From contig JAXRKN010000020.1 of NCBI GenBank assembly GCA_038502055.1, positions 434,001-498,000 of the forward strand: a stretch of 64,000 bases of DNA, written 5' to 3'. Shown in pieces: positions 10,058-21,183 of the stretch. The number at the start of each line of letters is the position of its first letter. Position 1 is the stretch's first letter. A model generated the notes under the pieces. The model had not been told where the DNA came from. It saw only the letters and a list, made by a program, of their open reading frames with translations, and ran no database searches. The stretch is from Tanytarsus gracilentus. Its lineage: Eukaryota; Arthropoda; Insecta; Diptera; Chironomidae. The position numbers and the translations under genes were made by a program.

Positions 10058-12768
10058 ATGCAAAAATCCAGTGCTTATAATTTAGCATTTACCGCGTCAA
10101 ATGAGGTAAGATTAAGCTCAAAATTAATTAAGTTCTGTAGTTTTATTATAAAAATTCTTCATTAAAATAAACTTTTAATTTTAGGACCTAAAACCTCATC
10201 ATGAAAATTGTTTCATAAATCCAAACACTTCGTCAATTAACAACAATGAAGACATCAATGAGGTAATGAAAAGTTTTCTTAACAAACAAAATAAAAAAAT
10301 TAATAATAATTCAACAGATTAAAAATGACTTTGATGAGGCACCGAAACGAGCAACGTGGGGTCACGGCATGGAATTTCTCATGAGCTGCATTTCGCTTTC
10401 TGTTGGTCTTGGCAACATTTGGCGATTTCCTTTCACGGTAAGTTTACATAATTTTATGTCAATATTTTTAATTAATAATATTTAAATTATTTTAAGGCAT
10501 ATTTGAATGGCGGTGGCGCCTTTTTGATTCCTTATGTGAGTATAAATTTATAAATTAGTTAAAAAAATGTCGTCAACTTTAAACTTTAACAGATCATTGT
10601 GTTGTTGTTGATTGGCAAACCGATTTATTTTTTTGAAATGCTCATCGGACAATTTACTTCAAAAGGGAGCGTTAAAGCCACTTCTGTGATTCCTGTTCTC
10701 AAAGGTATGTTTTTGCTCAGAGAGTGAGAAGCTCGCAGGTATTTTGCAGGCAGTTGCAAGCTTCCCTACCCCTGGTTTGCTCAAAATTATTTTAAAATTA
10801 TATTAAAAATTTATTTTTAGGAGTCGCAATTGGACAACAAATTGCCATAATTTGTGTCTTATCCTACTACACGTCACTCATAGCTTTGACTTTGTTTTAT
10901 ATGGTGAAAAGTTTTTATCCAACACTTCCATGGAGTTATTGCTGGGATAAATGGAATGACGACGCTGTTCACTGCTTACCGGCTGATCCAAAATTAAATC
11001 ATTCTTCAAATTTGAACCATTTGACGAGTGAAAGCTCTTCAGAACTTTATTTCGTGTGAGTTACTTGAAAAAATAGTTAAATTTTAAATTTTCGAAACTT
11101 TTTTTCACAGTCGCGAAGTGATCAAGCAAAAAGATCAAATTGACGACGGTCTCGGTTTGCCTGATTTGCAATTAATGCTGTGGTTGTTTGCAGCTTGGCT
11201 CGTTGTTTTTCTTGTAACCATCAAAGGCGTCAAAAGTTCAGGAAAGGTCAGCTACTTTTTGGCTGTCTTTCCTTACGCGGTTCTCATTACTCTTTTTGTA
11301 CGAGCAGTCACACTCGATGGAGCTTGGGATGGAATCAAATTTTTTATCACACCCGATTTTTCGGCACTTTTAAAGCCTCAAGTGAGTTTTTTTGTTAAAT
11401 TAATTTATTAGATTTTTATTTGCTAAAATTAATTTTCTTTCTTTTCCGAATAATTTTCACAGGTTTGGTATCACGCAACAACTCAACTATTTTTCAGCTT
11501 ATCAGTCGGTCAAGGAACGATAATTATGTTTTCATCTTTCAACCGTTTTGATCACAATATCTACAGGGATGCTCTGATTGTGACTTCAATGGACACTTTT
11601 ACGAGCCTCCTTGGTGGATTCGCAATATTCGGAATTCTCGGCAATTTAGCATACAACAGTGGAGAGAGCGATGTGAGTAAAGTCATCAAAAGTGGCGGCA
11701 GTGGACTCGCATTCATATCGTAAGTTATATTTAATTAAATTTATTTCAGGGGATGGGAAGCTTGCAGGTACTAGTACCTGCAATACCTGCGAGTACCTGC
11801 GAGCTTCTCACCACTGATTTATTTTTAATATTTAAATTAAATTTTTTTAGCTATCCTGAAGCGATCGCCAAATTCAAAGTCGTTCCCCAGGTAAGTTTTT
11901 AAATATTTTTTCTCGACACTTTTTAATTAAAAAAATTTCCAGGTTTTTTCTGTGCTTTTCTTTTTTATGCTTTTCACACTCGGAGTTGGAAGTGCGGTGG
12001 TAAGAAAATTTTAAATGTCTATAAAAAAATATTTTAAATTCAAATCATGTTAGGGACTTCAATCTGCAATTGTATGCAATCTGAGGGACGCATTTCCAAA
12101 GGTTAAGCAATGGATGATGGCAGCGGTGACTTGCATGATCGGATTTTTGATTGGACTTATTTACGTGACTCCTGGTAATTATAAAACACATTTTTTTTGA
12201 TGACACTTGAATTAATAATTTACCTTTTGTAGGTGGTCAGTGGATGCTTACTTTGGTTGATCATTACGGCGGAACTTTTCTTACTTTTGCACTCGCAATT
12301 CTTCAACTTACATGTGTCATGTGGATTTATGGATTGGAAGAATTTTGTTGGGACATTGAGTTTATGCTGAAGTGGAAAGCGACGCTTTTTTGGAGAATTT
12401 CTTGGGGATTTTTGACTCCTTTACTGATGTTGATTATTTTCATCTACTCAATGGCTCAACTTGAGGAGCCAACGTTTATGGATAAAGCTTATCCAACGAG
12501 TGCTCACGTTGCTGGCTGGATTGTTTTTGTTTTCGGAGCTGCTCAATTTATTTTGTGGGGTGCTTGGGATGTGATTCGAAATGAAAATAAGAAAAATGCA
12601 TTCAAAGCACTCTTCCAACGAGACGTCGTCTGGGGACCGATTTCTCCAAAGATGTTCAACGAATGGAAAGAATTTAAAGCGGAAAAGCGCATCAACAGAA
12701 AATTTCAGTCGAGAGAACATTCTTGGACGAAGAAAGTGCTTTGGATATTGCTCGGAAAATATAATTAA
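10058..12768 (+). CDS. SLC6 sodium-dependent nutrient amino acid/neurotransmitter transporter
   Basis: Twelve exons are inferred: 10058-10105, 10185-10262, 10318-10437, 10497-10535, 10593-10704, 10821-11055, 11111-11381, 11463-11719, 11851-11890, 11943-11999, 12054-12174 and 12233-12768, joining in frame to 637 residues, a normal SLC6 length. The family signature GLGNIWRFP closes exon 3, and NGGGAFLIPY, YPEAI and LGVGSA follow. Exon 6 carries the Cys-containing, N-glycosylation-rich second extracellular loop. Family knowledge: Na+ (and usually Cl-) coupled symport across the plasma membrane with 12 membrane helices. The sequence looks closest to the insect nutrient amino acid transporter group rather than the GABA or monoamine carriers. 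The exact substrate is not determinable. Introns 5 and 8 host two copies of a hairpin repeat family. Confidence 0.9.
10722..10778. mobile_element. Short hairpin element, GCAGGTA family, copy 1 (SLC6 intron 5)
   Basis: The left part has gagaagctcgcaggta and the right part gcaagcttccctacccctgg, giving an imperfect inverted repeat around a small loop. It is markedly more GC-rich than the surrounding intron. Its ends match three other copies in the window (11748, 12911, 27137). Confidence 0.55.
11748..11815. mobile_element. Short hairpin element, GCAGGTA family, copy 2 (SLC6 intron 8)
   Basis: Begins caggggatgggaagcttgca, continues with tandem GTACCTGC/TACCTGCGA units, and ends with the inverse gcgagcttctcacc. 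It is the clearest copy of the left terminus. Non-coding. Confidence 0.6.
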
Positions 12769-13096
12769 AAGATTTACTGAAAAAGTTTTGCATCAAAATT
12801 ATTTCAAAATTTGAGTTGATAAATAAAAGTTTATTCAAGTACCAAAAAAGATAAAACACATATTTAAGAGCTGAAAGTTTTAAAGAGTGAAAGTAAATTA
12901 TAATTTTTTTCCAAGGGATGAGAAGCTCGCAGGTACTGAGTACCTTTAAAATACCTGCAACGTAGAGGTACCCAAATAACTGCAGGGATTCAGTACCTGC
13001 AAGCTTCCCACCCCCTGTTTTTTTCACAAAATTTTATTACTTTTTCATTTCTTAATTATAATCTTTAATTATTTTATTCAAAATCTAATTAATTAT
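12769..13096. other. Convergent spacer between SLC6 and the RBBP6-like gene
   Basis: Holds the 3' ends of both genes (AATAAA near 12820 on the plus strand) and one GCAGGTA-family hairpin element at 12911-13017. Nothing else is recognised. Confidence 0.6.
12911..13017. mobile_element. GCAGGTA-family hairpin element, copy 3
   Basis: The longest copy (~107 bp). The left end is gggatgagaagctcgcaggt and the right end acctgcaagcttcccacccc. The two are complementary over roughly 20 bases, with internal GGTACC and GAGTACC repeats. It sits about 80 bp beyond the stop codon of the truncated RBBP6-like gene. Confidence 0.6.
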
Positions 13097-14106
13097 CTAA
13101 AATCTCGATAAAATATTTTTAATTTCCTCGTTTGCCTTCAGTTGACTCAGCATCAAATATTTCTCGTCACACTTTGGACATTCGTGTTCGTCTGAGTGCA
13201 AAACTTCACTCTCAATGCAATCGTAACAAAATGTTGAACCGCAGCAAGGTGTCAGAGTTGGATTTCTGAAAATTTCCTTACAAATCTCACAAAGATAACT
13301 TTTTAGAATTTCTTTATTAAATTTTTCATTAACTGAAATCTTTTTAAATTTATCTTCAACATTTCTCATGGACATTGGGATTCCAGTCATTCTTGCGATT
13401 GGATCAAATCTAGAATTTTTAAGTGAACATTTTTGTATCCAATGACCAGGTTTGTGACATCGATGACAGACGTAATTTTTTGGTGGCGGTTGAGAGAAAT
13501 TTGTGGAGCGCATGTGATTATTGTTGTTGTAGTCGAGCGTGCTTTGCATCATCATCGCGAATATTTTTTCCTCCTCACTTCCATGCATCAATGTGAGATC
13601 GGTTGAGTGAAGTTTTGAAGAGTTTTGTGGAGAAAATTTAAACTCATTTGAAACATTTTGAGGATTTTTATTATTTTCAGAATATTTAAAAAACTTTTTA
13701 GGTTTTGAGTTGTTGCTGCAGCTGCCAGGAACGCGGACGATAATCAATGAAGTGTTTTTGGGAATTAAAGTTGAATCATCGACGAATTTTTCACCATTTT
13801 CAGAGTTTGAGATCTAAAAAATAAATTTAAAATAAATTTTAAAATTCTTTTTTTAATTATAAATTATTAAAAATTAATAAAATTTAATAATAAATTATTA
13901 ATTATTTTAATAAATTAATTTTTTTTATTTCAAAATCTAATTTTAAAGTAAATCTCAAAACTCACCATCAGGTCCACGTTTTCACTCCTTCCGAGTTTTC
14001 TTTGTTGATAAATTTTATTTTTAACGTCGTCGACTGAAATGTTCATTCCGTTGAAGAGAATTTGACTAAAGTTGGCTTCACTTTTAAAACGATATCGAAC
14101 AGACAT
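13097..14106 (-). CDS. Short RBBP6/SNAMA-like protein: DWNN + zinc knuckle + RING
   Basis: Two exons, 13966-14106 and 13097-13813, give 285 residues. The N-terminus (MSVRYRFKSE, LIPKNTSLIIVRVPG) is a DWNN ubiquitin-like domain split by the intron. A CCHC zinc knuckle (CHRCHKPGHWIQKC) follows at ~165-180, then a C-terminal RING/U-box-like domain (CEICKEIF, PCCGSTFCYDC, CPKC). Family knowledge: RBBP6/SNAMA are nuclear E3 ubiquitin ligases linked to mRNA 3'-end processing and p53 control. Full-length members run past 1000 residues with an SR-rich tail. Here the frame stops about 16 residues after the last RING cysteines, so this is either a short paralog or a 3'-truncated gene. No tail exon was recognised downstream. 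Confidence 0.85.
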
Positions 14107-14997
14107 TTTTAGAACTGCTCTTGCGTTAATTTTTAGATTATTAATTAAGGATAAATAATTATCCAAAAATGAAAAATAACTTTTAAAGACTCGAAGATGG
14201 TTTTGATATTTTCAGTCTTTTTATTTTATATTAAATTTTTTTATATATTAAAAAAATTAAATTTTTTGTAAATGGTTTTTTAATTTTTTTGTAGTTCAAT
14301 CAGCTGCCGATAAATTATTAAAAATAATTTTTTCTTCTCTTTGGAGATTCCAACAGTAAGCACTTCGTATACGAAGATGATTTTTTACGTCATATGATGA
14401 AATTGCTTCGATGAGTCACTCAGCGTGTGTTTTTATACGTTTGAGATTTTCTTCTTATCGCAATGTTGTGAAATTTATAAAAATCTTCGTTGATTTTTCC
14501 TTTTTATGATTAATTTGCGGTTTCTAAAAAAAATTAATAATATTAAATAAAATTAGTTAGATTTTTTTTGGAGAAATTAATTTAAATTTTATAAAAATGA
14601 AAATATTGGAAAAATGAAATTTTATAAAAGTTCAAATTTTGTAAAAACAAAATTTTTAAACTTTAAATTTGCTTCAGAACTTTTTAAATTTTAGGTAATT
14701 AAATTATTTTTGTAATTTTAATTTATCAAATGTGATGAAATCGTTACCTGTTTAAATAATTTTGTTTCCACTCAAAAAATTGCTTCCGACCTCTTCAACG
14801 TTCACACATAAAATGTTTTGTTCACTCTCACATTTCGGTTTTTAAATATTTCCATAAAACTCTCTCGAATCTTCTCAATTTTTCTATCTCTCATTTTTTT
14901 ATGAACTGTTAATATTAAATTTCAAGATGAAAATTTGCTTAATTCATTTTTATTTTCAAATAGAATAAAATTTTTATAACTTCGAAGACGTCAAATT
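14107..14997. other. Spacer upstream of the RBBP6-like gene
   Basis: About 890 bp, AT-rich, no exon seen. It holds a compact group of transcription-factor-like motifs (14363-14418, separate entry) about 260-310 bp before the RBBP6-like ATG on the minus strand, and the 3' end of PHTF at its right edge. Confidence 0.55.
14363..14418. promoter_or_regulatory. Candidate enhancer: 14-bp palindrome, CRE-like and AP-1 motifs
   Basis: Within 56 bp lie a perfect palindrome cttcgtatacgaag (14363-14376), ttacgtca (14385-14392, ATF/CREB-like) and tgagtca (14412-14418, AP-1, inside tgagtcactca). Such a cluster stands out in surrounding AT-only sequence. Function is inferred only from motif resemblance. 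Confidence 0.35.
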
Positions 14998-17723
14998 TCA
15001 TTTAATTTTGATTTGGTGAAGTTTAAGTTTAAAACCCAGCATTTCGCTTAAGACTCCACTAAGAGCGCTAAGAACGACAACTTTAGCGATATTATAGAGA
15101 TAAGAGTTGGCACTCAGACCCGATATTTTAAATGGAGAATCGAGTTCTTTGAGTAAGTTTTCAGCTAATTTTAAAACACTGCTGCTAACATTGAGTTCCT
15201 CCTTCTTCTGCGGTTTCTTCTCAATTTGAACGTAGAGATTTATCTAAAATGAATATTTGGACATTTTAGATTTTCATGAATTTCCTCAAAATTATGGAAA
15301 ACCCACCTGCTCTGTAATCAGAACCGAAATCGATCGATATTTTTTGTTCGTTTTCGCTCCAAGTGTAAAAAAACGCAGAAGATATAAACCAAGAGCACAA
15401 GCCCATACTAAAGCTTCTAAATTTAGCTGCGAGTGAATGTGATCAGAGTCCTTTAAAAATTCGAGACTAAGAAATGCGAGTAAGATTAAAGTTGTGATGA
15501 AAGCCGTCGACACAATCAAATCGACACTTCGTTGTGGACCCAAACGCTTTAGGTACGATCGAACTGACAGCCATGCTTTGATATTTCGAACTTTGTTCAA
15601 TCGAAAGTGAGGGATGAGAGACTTTCGAGCTCGGCGTGTGGAAGTCAGATGAGAAAATAGTTTTGAATATAAAAACCTAAAAAAATTAAATTTTAACTAT
15701 GAAAATTAGTTAATAAAATTTAATCACCTCTGTTTAAAAGTTCTCTCAGCAATCGCAAGAAGGAAGAAGAAGAACAATGCCAAAATTAATCGCTGAACAG
15801 TTGCATTTATCAAGAGAATTCTTATCCAAAAGTTTTCACCGAAAGCTGCGTAAATGAAAGACGTCGTTGTGAAATTTTCCTCAATTGCTTTTGGAAGCTC
15901 AAAAATGTTTGTAGAATTAACTTCTTTAGACACGTCTGATAGTCGACAGTAGGCGGGAGTTAGAGCTAAAATTACCGCAAAAACAACTCCAATGTAGAGA
16001 TAATCTCCCGAATCAAATCTCTCGATCGAGTCAACGCGATTAATTATCGCCGAGCTAATTTCAAAAACATTCATCTCCGCTTTTTTAGCTTCATGTTTCG
16101 TCCACAAAGTGACCGACACTCTCTCGCTCGAGTCATTTGAGTTTAATATTTTTGTCGGCACATCCGAATGATATTCTTCATCCTCACAATGGTCACTTTC
16201 ACTGTTCGACGTCATGCCAATCATGTACTCGCCATCGGTCGTCTCAAATTGATTCGATGAGCAGACATTTGGCGATTCAATGTCATTCTCAGAGTCGGAC
16301 GAATATCTTCTCATTTTTATTGGTGTGCTTCTTTCACTGTTTTTGAGTGTCTCAGTGTCACTGTTAGATTCATCCTTTCGATTTCTTAATTCCTCGCCAC
16401 TTGAACTTTTCGCTGAAAATTCCTCCTTAAAACTCTCAAAACCATCGTCTTCAGTTGATTTTGGATTGTTTAAACTCAAATTGTTATTACTAATTTCATT
16501 TAAATTCCAATTGACATTTCGTCGACGCAGCAATGGCGATGCAATGTCAGACTCTTGTGACGTAGTTTTTTCTTTTAAATTTTGCTGCATAATAACTGAT
16601 TGCTCATCATCAGAATCGTAACCCTTCATGTTATCGTCATTTGTTCGCTGCCTTGACTGCTTCTTTTTGCGCTTCAACTTCTCACGATTTTTATGGCGAT
16701 TAATTTTATGTTGACGACTTTTATTCGACGTGTGAAGAGGAAAAACGGAAGTCGCTACGATTTGTGAGTGAGTGAAGCAGAGCAGGAGAGACAAACCCAT
16801 CGGAATGAGAAGCTCACAGAGTTCAATTGAATTTTCCTCTTCTAAGTTGTTGGGTGAGGTATAATTTTCTGCGGTTGTACCTCCTCTTATGTTGAGTGAA
16901 TATAAAGCCCAATTCACCATTTGAAGGAAATAGAGGAAGAGAAGGATTAAGAAGACTTTTGGAGATGTCTCTTTGACCCACCTAAAAAAGAGGTAAATTG
17001 AATGTTTAAAAATTGTAAATTATTTCACAAATTAATTGATCCAGATTTATGGAGATGGTGCTTGCAGATTGATACTTTTAACTACTCAGAATTAAGATAA
17101 ATTGTGAATGTAATGAAAAGTGAAATCTTTCGTTCAAACGTAAGAACGTACATTGACCTAATTTGGAATTAAACCAGATACCTCCTCTTCACCGTAGAGA
17201 TGTTCAGAGCTAAACACCGCCACCCACTACACTATAGTTACTTGATCACGTTTTAGACATTCGGCAGAATGTGAAAGACCCTCTAACACATTACATTCGG
17301 TTACTATTGAAATTAATCTCAAAGCAATCTAATTAAAGTCAACGATACCTCTCACTTCAATCTGATCTAAAACTGGATCATTATTTTGTGACGTAGTTTA
17401 CAATTCATCAAATTTCCAATAAACTCACCATTTTGAAAAGATTGGAAGAAAGAGAAATCTCAAGATTGATATATAAAGAACTTGCAGAATTGTCTGCTTC
17501 GGTTTTTGTTTTGTGATCCACGAACCTCTCACTAAATCCACATCGATGAGGTCATTTTTTAGCTTTGTATTTCTCAGCGGAAAAGCATTCTCGATAATTT
17601 TGATCTCCTCCTCTAAACTCTTCTCCCACTTCTGCTTGTCATAAGATCCAATTTTATGTTGATATCTAAAAATTTTGAAATTATTTAATTTTTAAGTGCG
17701 CAACAATTAAAATACCCGTCCAT
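14998..17723 (-). CDS. phtf: PHTF, ER multi-pass membrane protein (putative homeodomain transcription factor)
   Basis: Five exons on the minus strand: 17716-17723, 17429-17665, 15728-16981, 15307-15676 and 14998-15243, joining to 704 residues. The first coding exon holds only eight bases. The N-terminus YQHKIGSYDKQKWEKS is the PHTF family signature. The middle is a long low-complexity Ser/Asp/Glu-rich stretch after a basic cluster (HKNREKLKRKKKQ). Hydrophobic segments follow (LYIGVVFAVILALTPAY; LALFFFFLLAIAE; TLILLAFLSLEF). The C-terminus LYNIAKVVVLSALSGVLSE is again family-typical. Family knowledge: despite the name, PHTF proteins are ER membrane proteins expressed strongly in male germ cells; biochemical role unknown. 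Intron 2 carries a tRNA-like SINE fragment. It is divergently arranged with the acid phosphatase gene. Confidence 0.9.
17165..17236 (-). mobile_element. tRNA-derived SINE or tRNA-like fragment in PHTF intron
   Basis: On the minus strand tagtgtagtgg (17234-17224) fits the pol III box A consensus. About 60-70 bases on, ggtttaattcc (17175-17165) differs from the box B consensus at two positions. The intervening sequence is GC-richer than the intron and does not fold as a clean cloverleaf by eye, so a SINE head or decayed tRNA is more likely than a working tRNA gene. Confidence 0.4.
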
Positions 17724-18852
17724 TTTATGCGACAACAAACTTTTCTCTCCATTACTCACCTTAATACTAAATCATCCAATCGCATAGCGAAATCACAAAG
17801 TTTTTATCGCTTTGTGTTATCATTTATCGAAGCTCCGAATCACTTTGAGATATGGATGAGAGACAAATTTATAAGTCGAGCTTTATTTTGTGTTGTTATT
17901 TATTTGATTTCATTGAGATTATGAGTTAGTTCTTTTTAATTATTTCGAGATCTTGAAAATAAAGTTAATTTTTTATGAAGAGAAAAATTGTTTCGTAAAG
18001 AGTGAAGGGATGCTCAAAGGGACGTGAATAATTTTTGAAATTAAATTTAATTAAAATTATTTTAATGAAGAAAATTTTTCAACTCATATTTCACAAATTT
18101 TCAACAATATTTCACAAATTTTCATTAACTCGACGCTTTAGCCAACCCTTCAGTATGAAAAGCTCGACGGCCTTGAAAAATCAGATGTTTTCACTAATAA
18201 ACATAAAATATTGATTTTCACTCACTCAAAATATTTTTTTTGTTTTTCAATTTAATTAAATTAATTTTTGTAATTTTAACGTAAGAAAATTCTTTGACCA
18301 CTTTTTTTTGTGAATTATTTAAGGAAAAAAATAAATTAGCTTTTCTTACATTGCGTGCACATTATACATCTTCGCACGTGCGTCTGAAAATATTTTTTCA
18401 GTTTTTGGTTCTGGAATGTTTATTTTAAGGAAATCAAGGGGGTTGGAAAGGCGGCAGATTTATGATAAAAATTCGATTAAAAATTTTTAATTCTTTAAAT
18501 TCTTGGAATTTTTAGAAAATAAATAAAAAATTCTCGGAATTTTTAAATAAAAAATTCTTGGAATTTTTAAGCACAAAATATAAGATTATTGAAATTTTTA
18601 AATAAAAATAAAAAATTATTGGAATTTGTAAATAAAAAAAATTCTCGGAATTTTTAAATAAAATAAAAATTCTCGGAATTTTTAAAATAGAAAATAAAAA
18701 ATATCCATCAACTCTTGCTAACCCCTTTGAGTTATTTTCTCTTTCTCCTCTCTCTTTTAAAAATTTGTTTACATTTTTCTCTCTTTCAAAAATTTTCTCT
18801 CTTCATTCTCAAATTCTCGTTCAGTCGAGAAAATTCATTCAAAGTGTCAACA
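17724..18852. other. Divergent promoter region between PHTF and acid phosphatase
   Basis: Contains no recognised exon. The right part has a degenerate minisatellite (18495-18690) followed by a pyrimidine-rich stretch. An arthropod initiator TCAGTC at 18821-18826 lies 32 bp before the acid phosphatase ATG chosen here, which argues against the longer in-frame start at 18715. Confidence 0.55.
18495..18690. repeat. Degenerate minisatellite with a ttctcggaattttta core
   Basis: About seven irregularly spaced copies of aaattct(c/t)ggaattttta separated by aaataaa-type linkers, unit about 25-35 bp. The core is near-palindromic (aaatt.c..gaattt), so single strands could form small hairpins. Confidence 0.6.
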
Positions 18853-20959
18853 ATGTTTTTGCGAATAATTTTAATTCTAAGTTTTTCTTGTTTAATTAAT
18901 TTATCTCATCAAGCTGTAAAAAATACTCTTCACTATCAACCAGATGCCGTTCATATTGTGATTGGAGGTGAGATGAAGAAAAAAATATTAAATACTAAAT
19001 TTTAATGTTTTAAATAAAATTTTTTGGATGAAAAAATAACATCAAAAATATTTAAAATTAAAATTAAATTTTTGACCCATATTAAAAAATACAAGAAAAA
19101 AAATTGTTAACATCTAGAACAAAAATGACGCACTAAAACACAATAAACAATTTTTTCCTGATAACAAAGAAACGAAATACAACAGAGTGTGGCCATATGA
19201 TAAGAAATTTTACTGTCCTGGATTTTTATCAAATTTTTGAAATTTTACATTTAAATTTATGAAAATTTACTCTCAATTTTTTGAAATTTTCTCCATAAAA
19301 ATCTTTCTCCAAAATAACTTGAATTTTTTTGAAAACCATCTGGCCACCCTATTCAACAACCTTATTAAAAAAATTACTTCCACAATTTGTTTTAAAAATT
19401 GTCACCACATTTAAATTTTTTTTCTAGATGACTCAACGCAAATGGTTGTGACATGGAGTACAGTCGATGATCCCGGCGAGTCGATTGTCGAGTATGGCAT
19501 TAATGGCTTCGCTCTCGCCACTCCTGGAACTCGAGAACTTTTTGTCGACGGTGGAAATGAAAAACATTCACAGTGGATACACAAAGTCACTCTCACCGAT
19601 CTCCAGCCATCGTCAACCTACATTTATCACTGCGGCAGCTCTCAAGGATGGTCATCGATTTTCACATTCAAAACATTCCCGGCTGGATCTGATTGGAAGC
19701 CTCGAATCGCTCTTTACGGCGACATGGGAAATGAAAATATTCAATCGCTTCCGAGACTCCAAGAGGAAACGCAACGTGGTGAATACGATGCGATCATCCA
19801 TGTCGGTGATTTCGCCTATGACATGAACAGCGACAATGCGAGAGTTGGTGATGAGTTTATGAAGCAGATTGAGTCGATTGCAGCTTACGTGCCGTATTTC
19901 ACATGCGCTGGAAATCATGAGGAGGCTTAGTGAGTATTTAAGTAATAGGACCTAGGTCAGAGGAACCTATTTCACTCTAGAACTTGACTTGATGACCTAA
20001 AAACACTCAAATATAATTTTTGCCTTTATTTTTTAGCAATTTCTCGAATTATCGAGCACGATTCAACATGCCCGGCAACACAGAGAGTCTCTACTACTCT
20101 TTCAACATCGGACCCGTCCATTTTATAGGTTTCTCAACTGAAGTCTATTATTTCATGAATTACGGCATTAAAACTCTCGTCAATCAATTTACTTGGCTCG
20201 AAAATGATCTCAAAGAAGCAAACAAACCCGAAAATCGAAAACTTCGACCGTGGATTGTCACTTTTGGTCATCGACCTATGTACTGCTCGAATGAAAATGG
20301 CGATGATTGCACGCACTCACAGACCCTTGTTAGAGTTGGTCTTCCTTTTACTGGATTCTTTGCACTCGAGCCACTTTTTTATAAATACGGAGTTGATGTT
20401 GAAATTTGGGCTCACGAGCATAGCTATGAGAGACTTTGGCCGATTTATGATTATAAAGTTTATAATGGATCGAAGGAGGAGCCTTATAGAAATCCAGGAG
20501 CACCGGTTCATGTTGTGACTGGCTCGGCGGGATGTAAAGAGGGAAGAGAACCTTTCACTAATGTGAGTTGGAATTTTATGAAAATTTAGTGCGATTTAAA
20601 ATGGAATTTCGAAATTTTGAAGAATTTTTTTGAATTTTGAAATTTTGGATAATTTTAAACATTTAAAGAATTTTGAAATTTTAAAAAAATTAAAGAATTT
20701 TGAAATTTTAAAAAGTTTTGAAATTTTGAAATATTTTCTGGATTTCAAAGAATTTTTTAAAATAATTCTTTCTTTTTAGACAATTCCCGACTGGAGTGCA
20801 TTTCACTCACAAGATTACGGCTACACTCAACTTTTTCCTCACAATTCGACTCATCTCGAGTTCAAGCAGATTTCAATGGATAAAGCCGGTCAAGTGATTG
20901 ACAATTTCTTTGTTATAAAGGACAGCCATGGATTTTATAATGCCAAAGATGAATTTTAG
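18853..20959 (+). CDS. Secreted purple acid phosphatase (acid phosphatase type 7)
   Basis: Four exons, 18853-18967, 19428-19929, 20037-20562 and 20780-20959, give 440 residues, normal for animal type 7 enzymes. The start is chosen because MFLRIILILSFSCLINLS is a good signal peptide and an initiator lies just upstream. The N-terminal fibronectin-like part (MVVTWSTVDDP) precedes the metallophosphoesterase core with all metal-ligand motifs: YGDMG, VGDFAYDM, AGNHE, FGHRPMY and AHEHSYER. Family knowledge: a dinuclear Fe/metal centre hydrolyses phosphate monoesters in secreted or lysosomal compartments. The physiological substrate is unknown. Intron 1 contains a MITE-like element, and intron 3 is a low-complexity (gaattttgaaatttt)n stretch. 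Confidence 0.9.
19183..19353. mobile_element. MITE-like element with GTGGCCA inverted ends
   Basis: The left end is cagagtgtggccatatga (19183-19200), and the right end ccatctggccaccctatt read in reverse complement is aatagggtggccagatgg. The ~170-bp AT-rich interior has no coding potential. It lies in intron 1 of the acid phosphatase. Only one copy was noticed in the window. Confidence 0.45.
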
Positions 20960-21183
20960 AATCTTTAATTTTTTAATCGGATTTAGCTAAATTTTTTAGT
21001 GATTTAAGTTTGTGATTTTATGGAGAATGATTTGAATTTTTTTAAATGCTGAATTTTAAATAATTAATGTCGAAAATAAATTAATAATTTCAAAAATTTA
21101 AATCAAAATTAAATTTTTTGTCAATTTTCTAAAAACCCAAAAAATATTTTTAAAAAAACCTAAAATTAAATTCTTAAAAATTT

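Noticed and set aside
18715..18852. Upstream in-frame ATG giving the acid phosphatase 46 extra residues
   Set aside because: The initiator at 18821 lies downstream of it, and the signal peptide begins at 18853.
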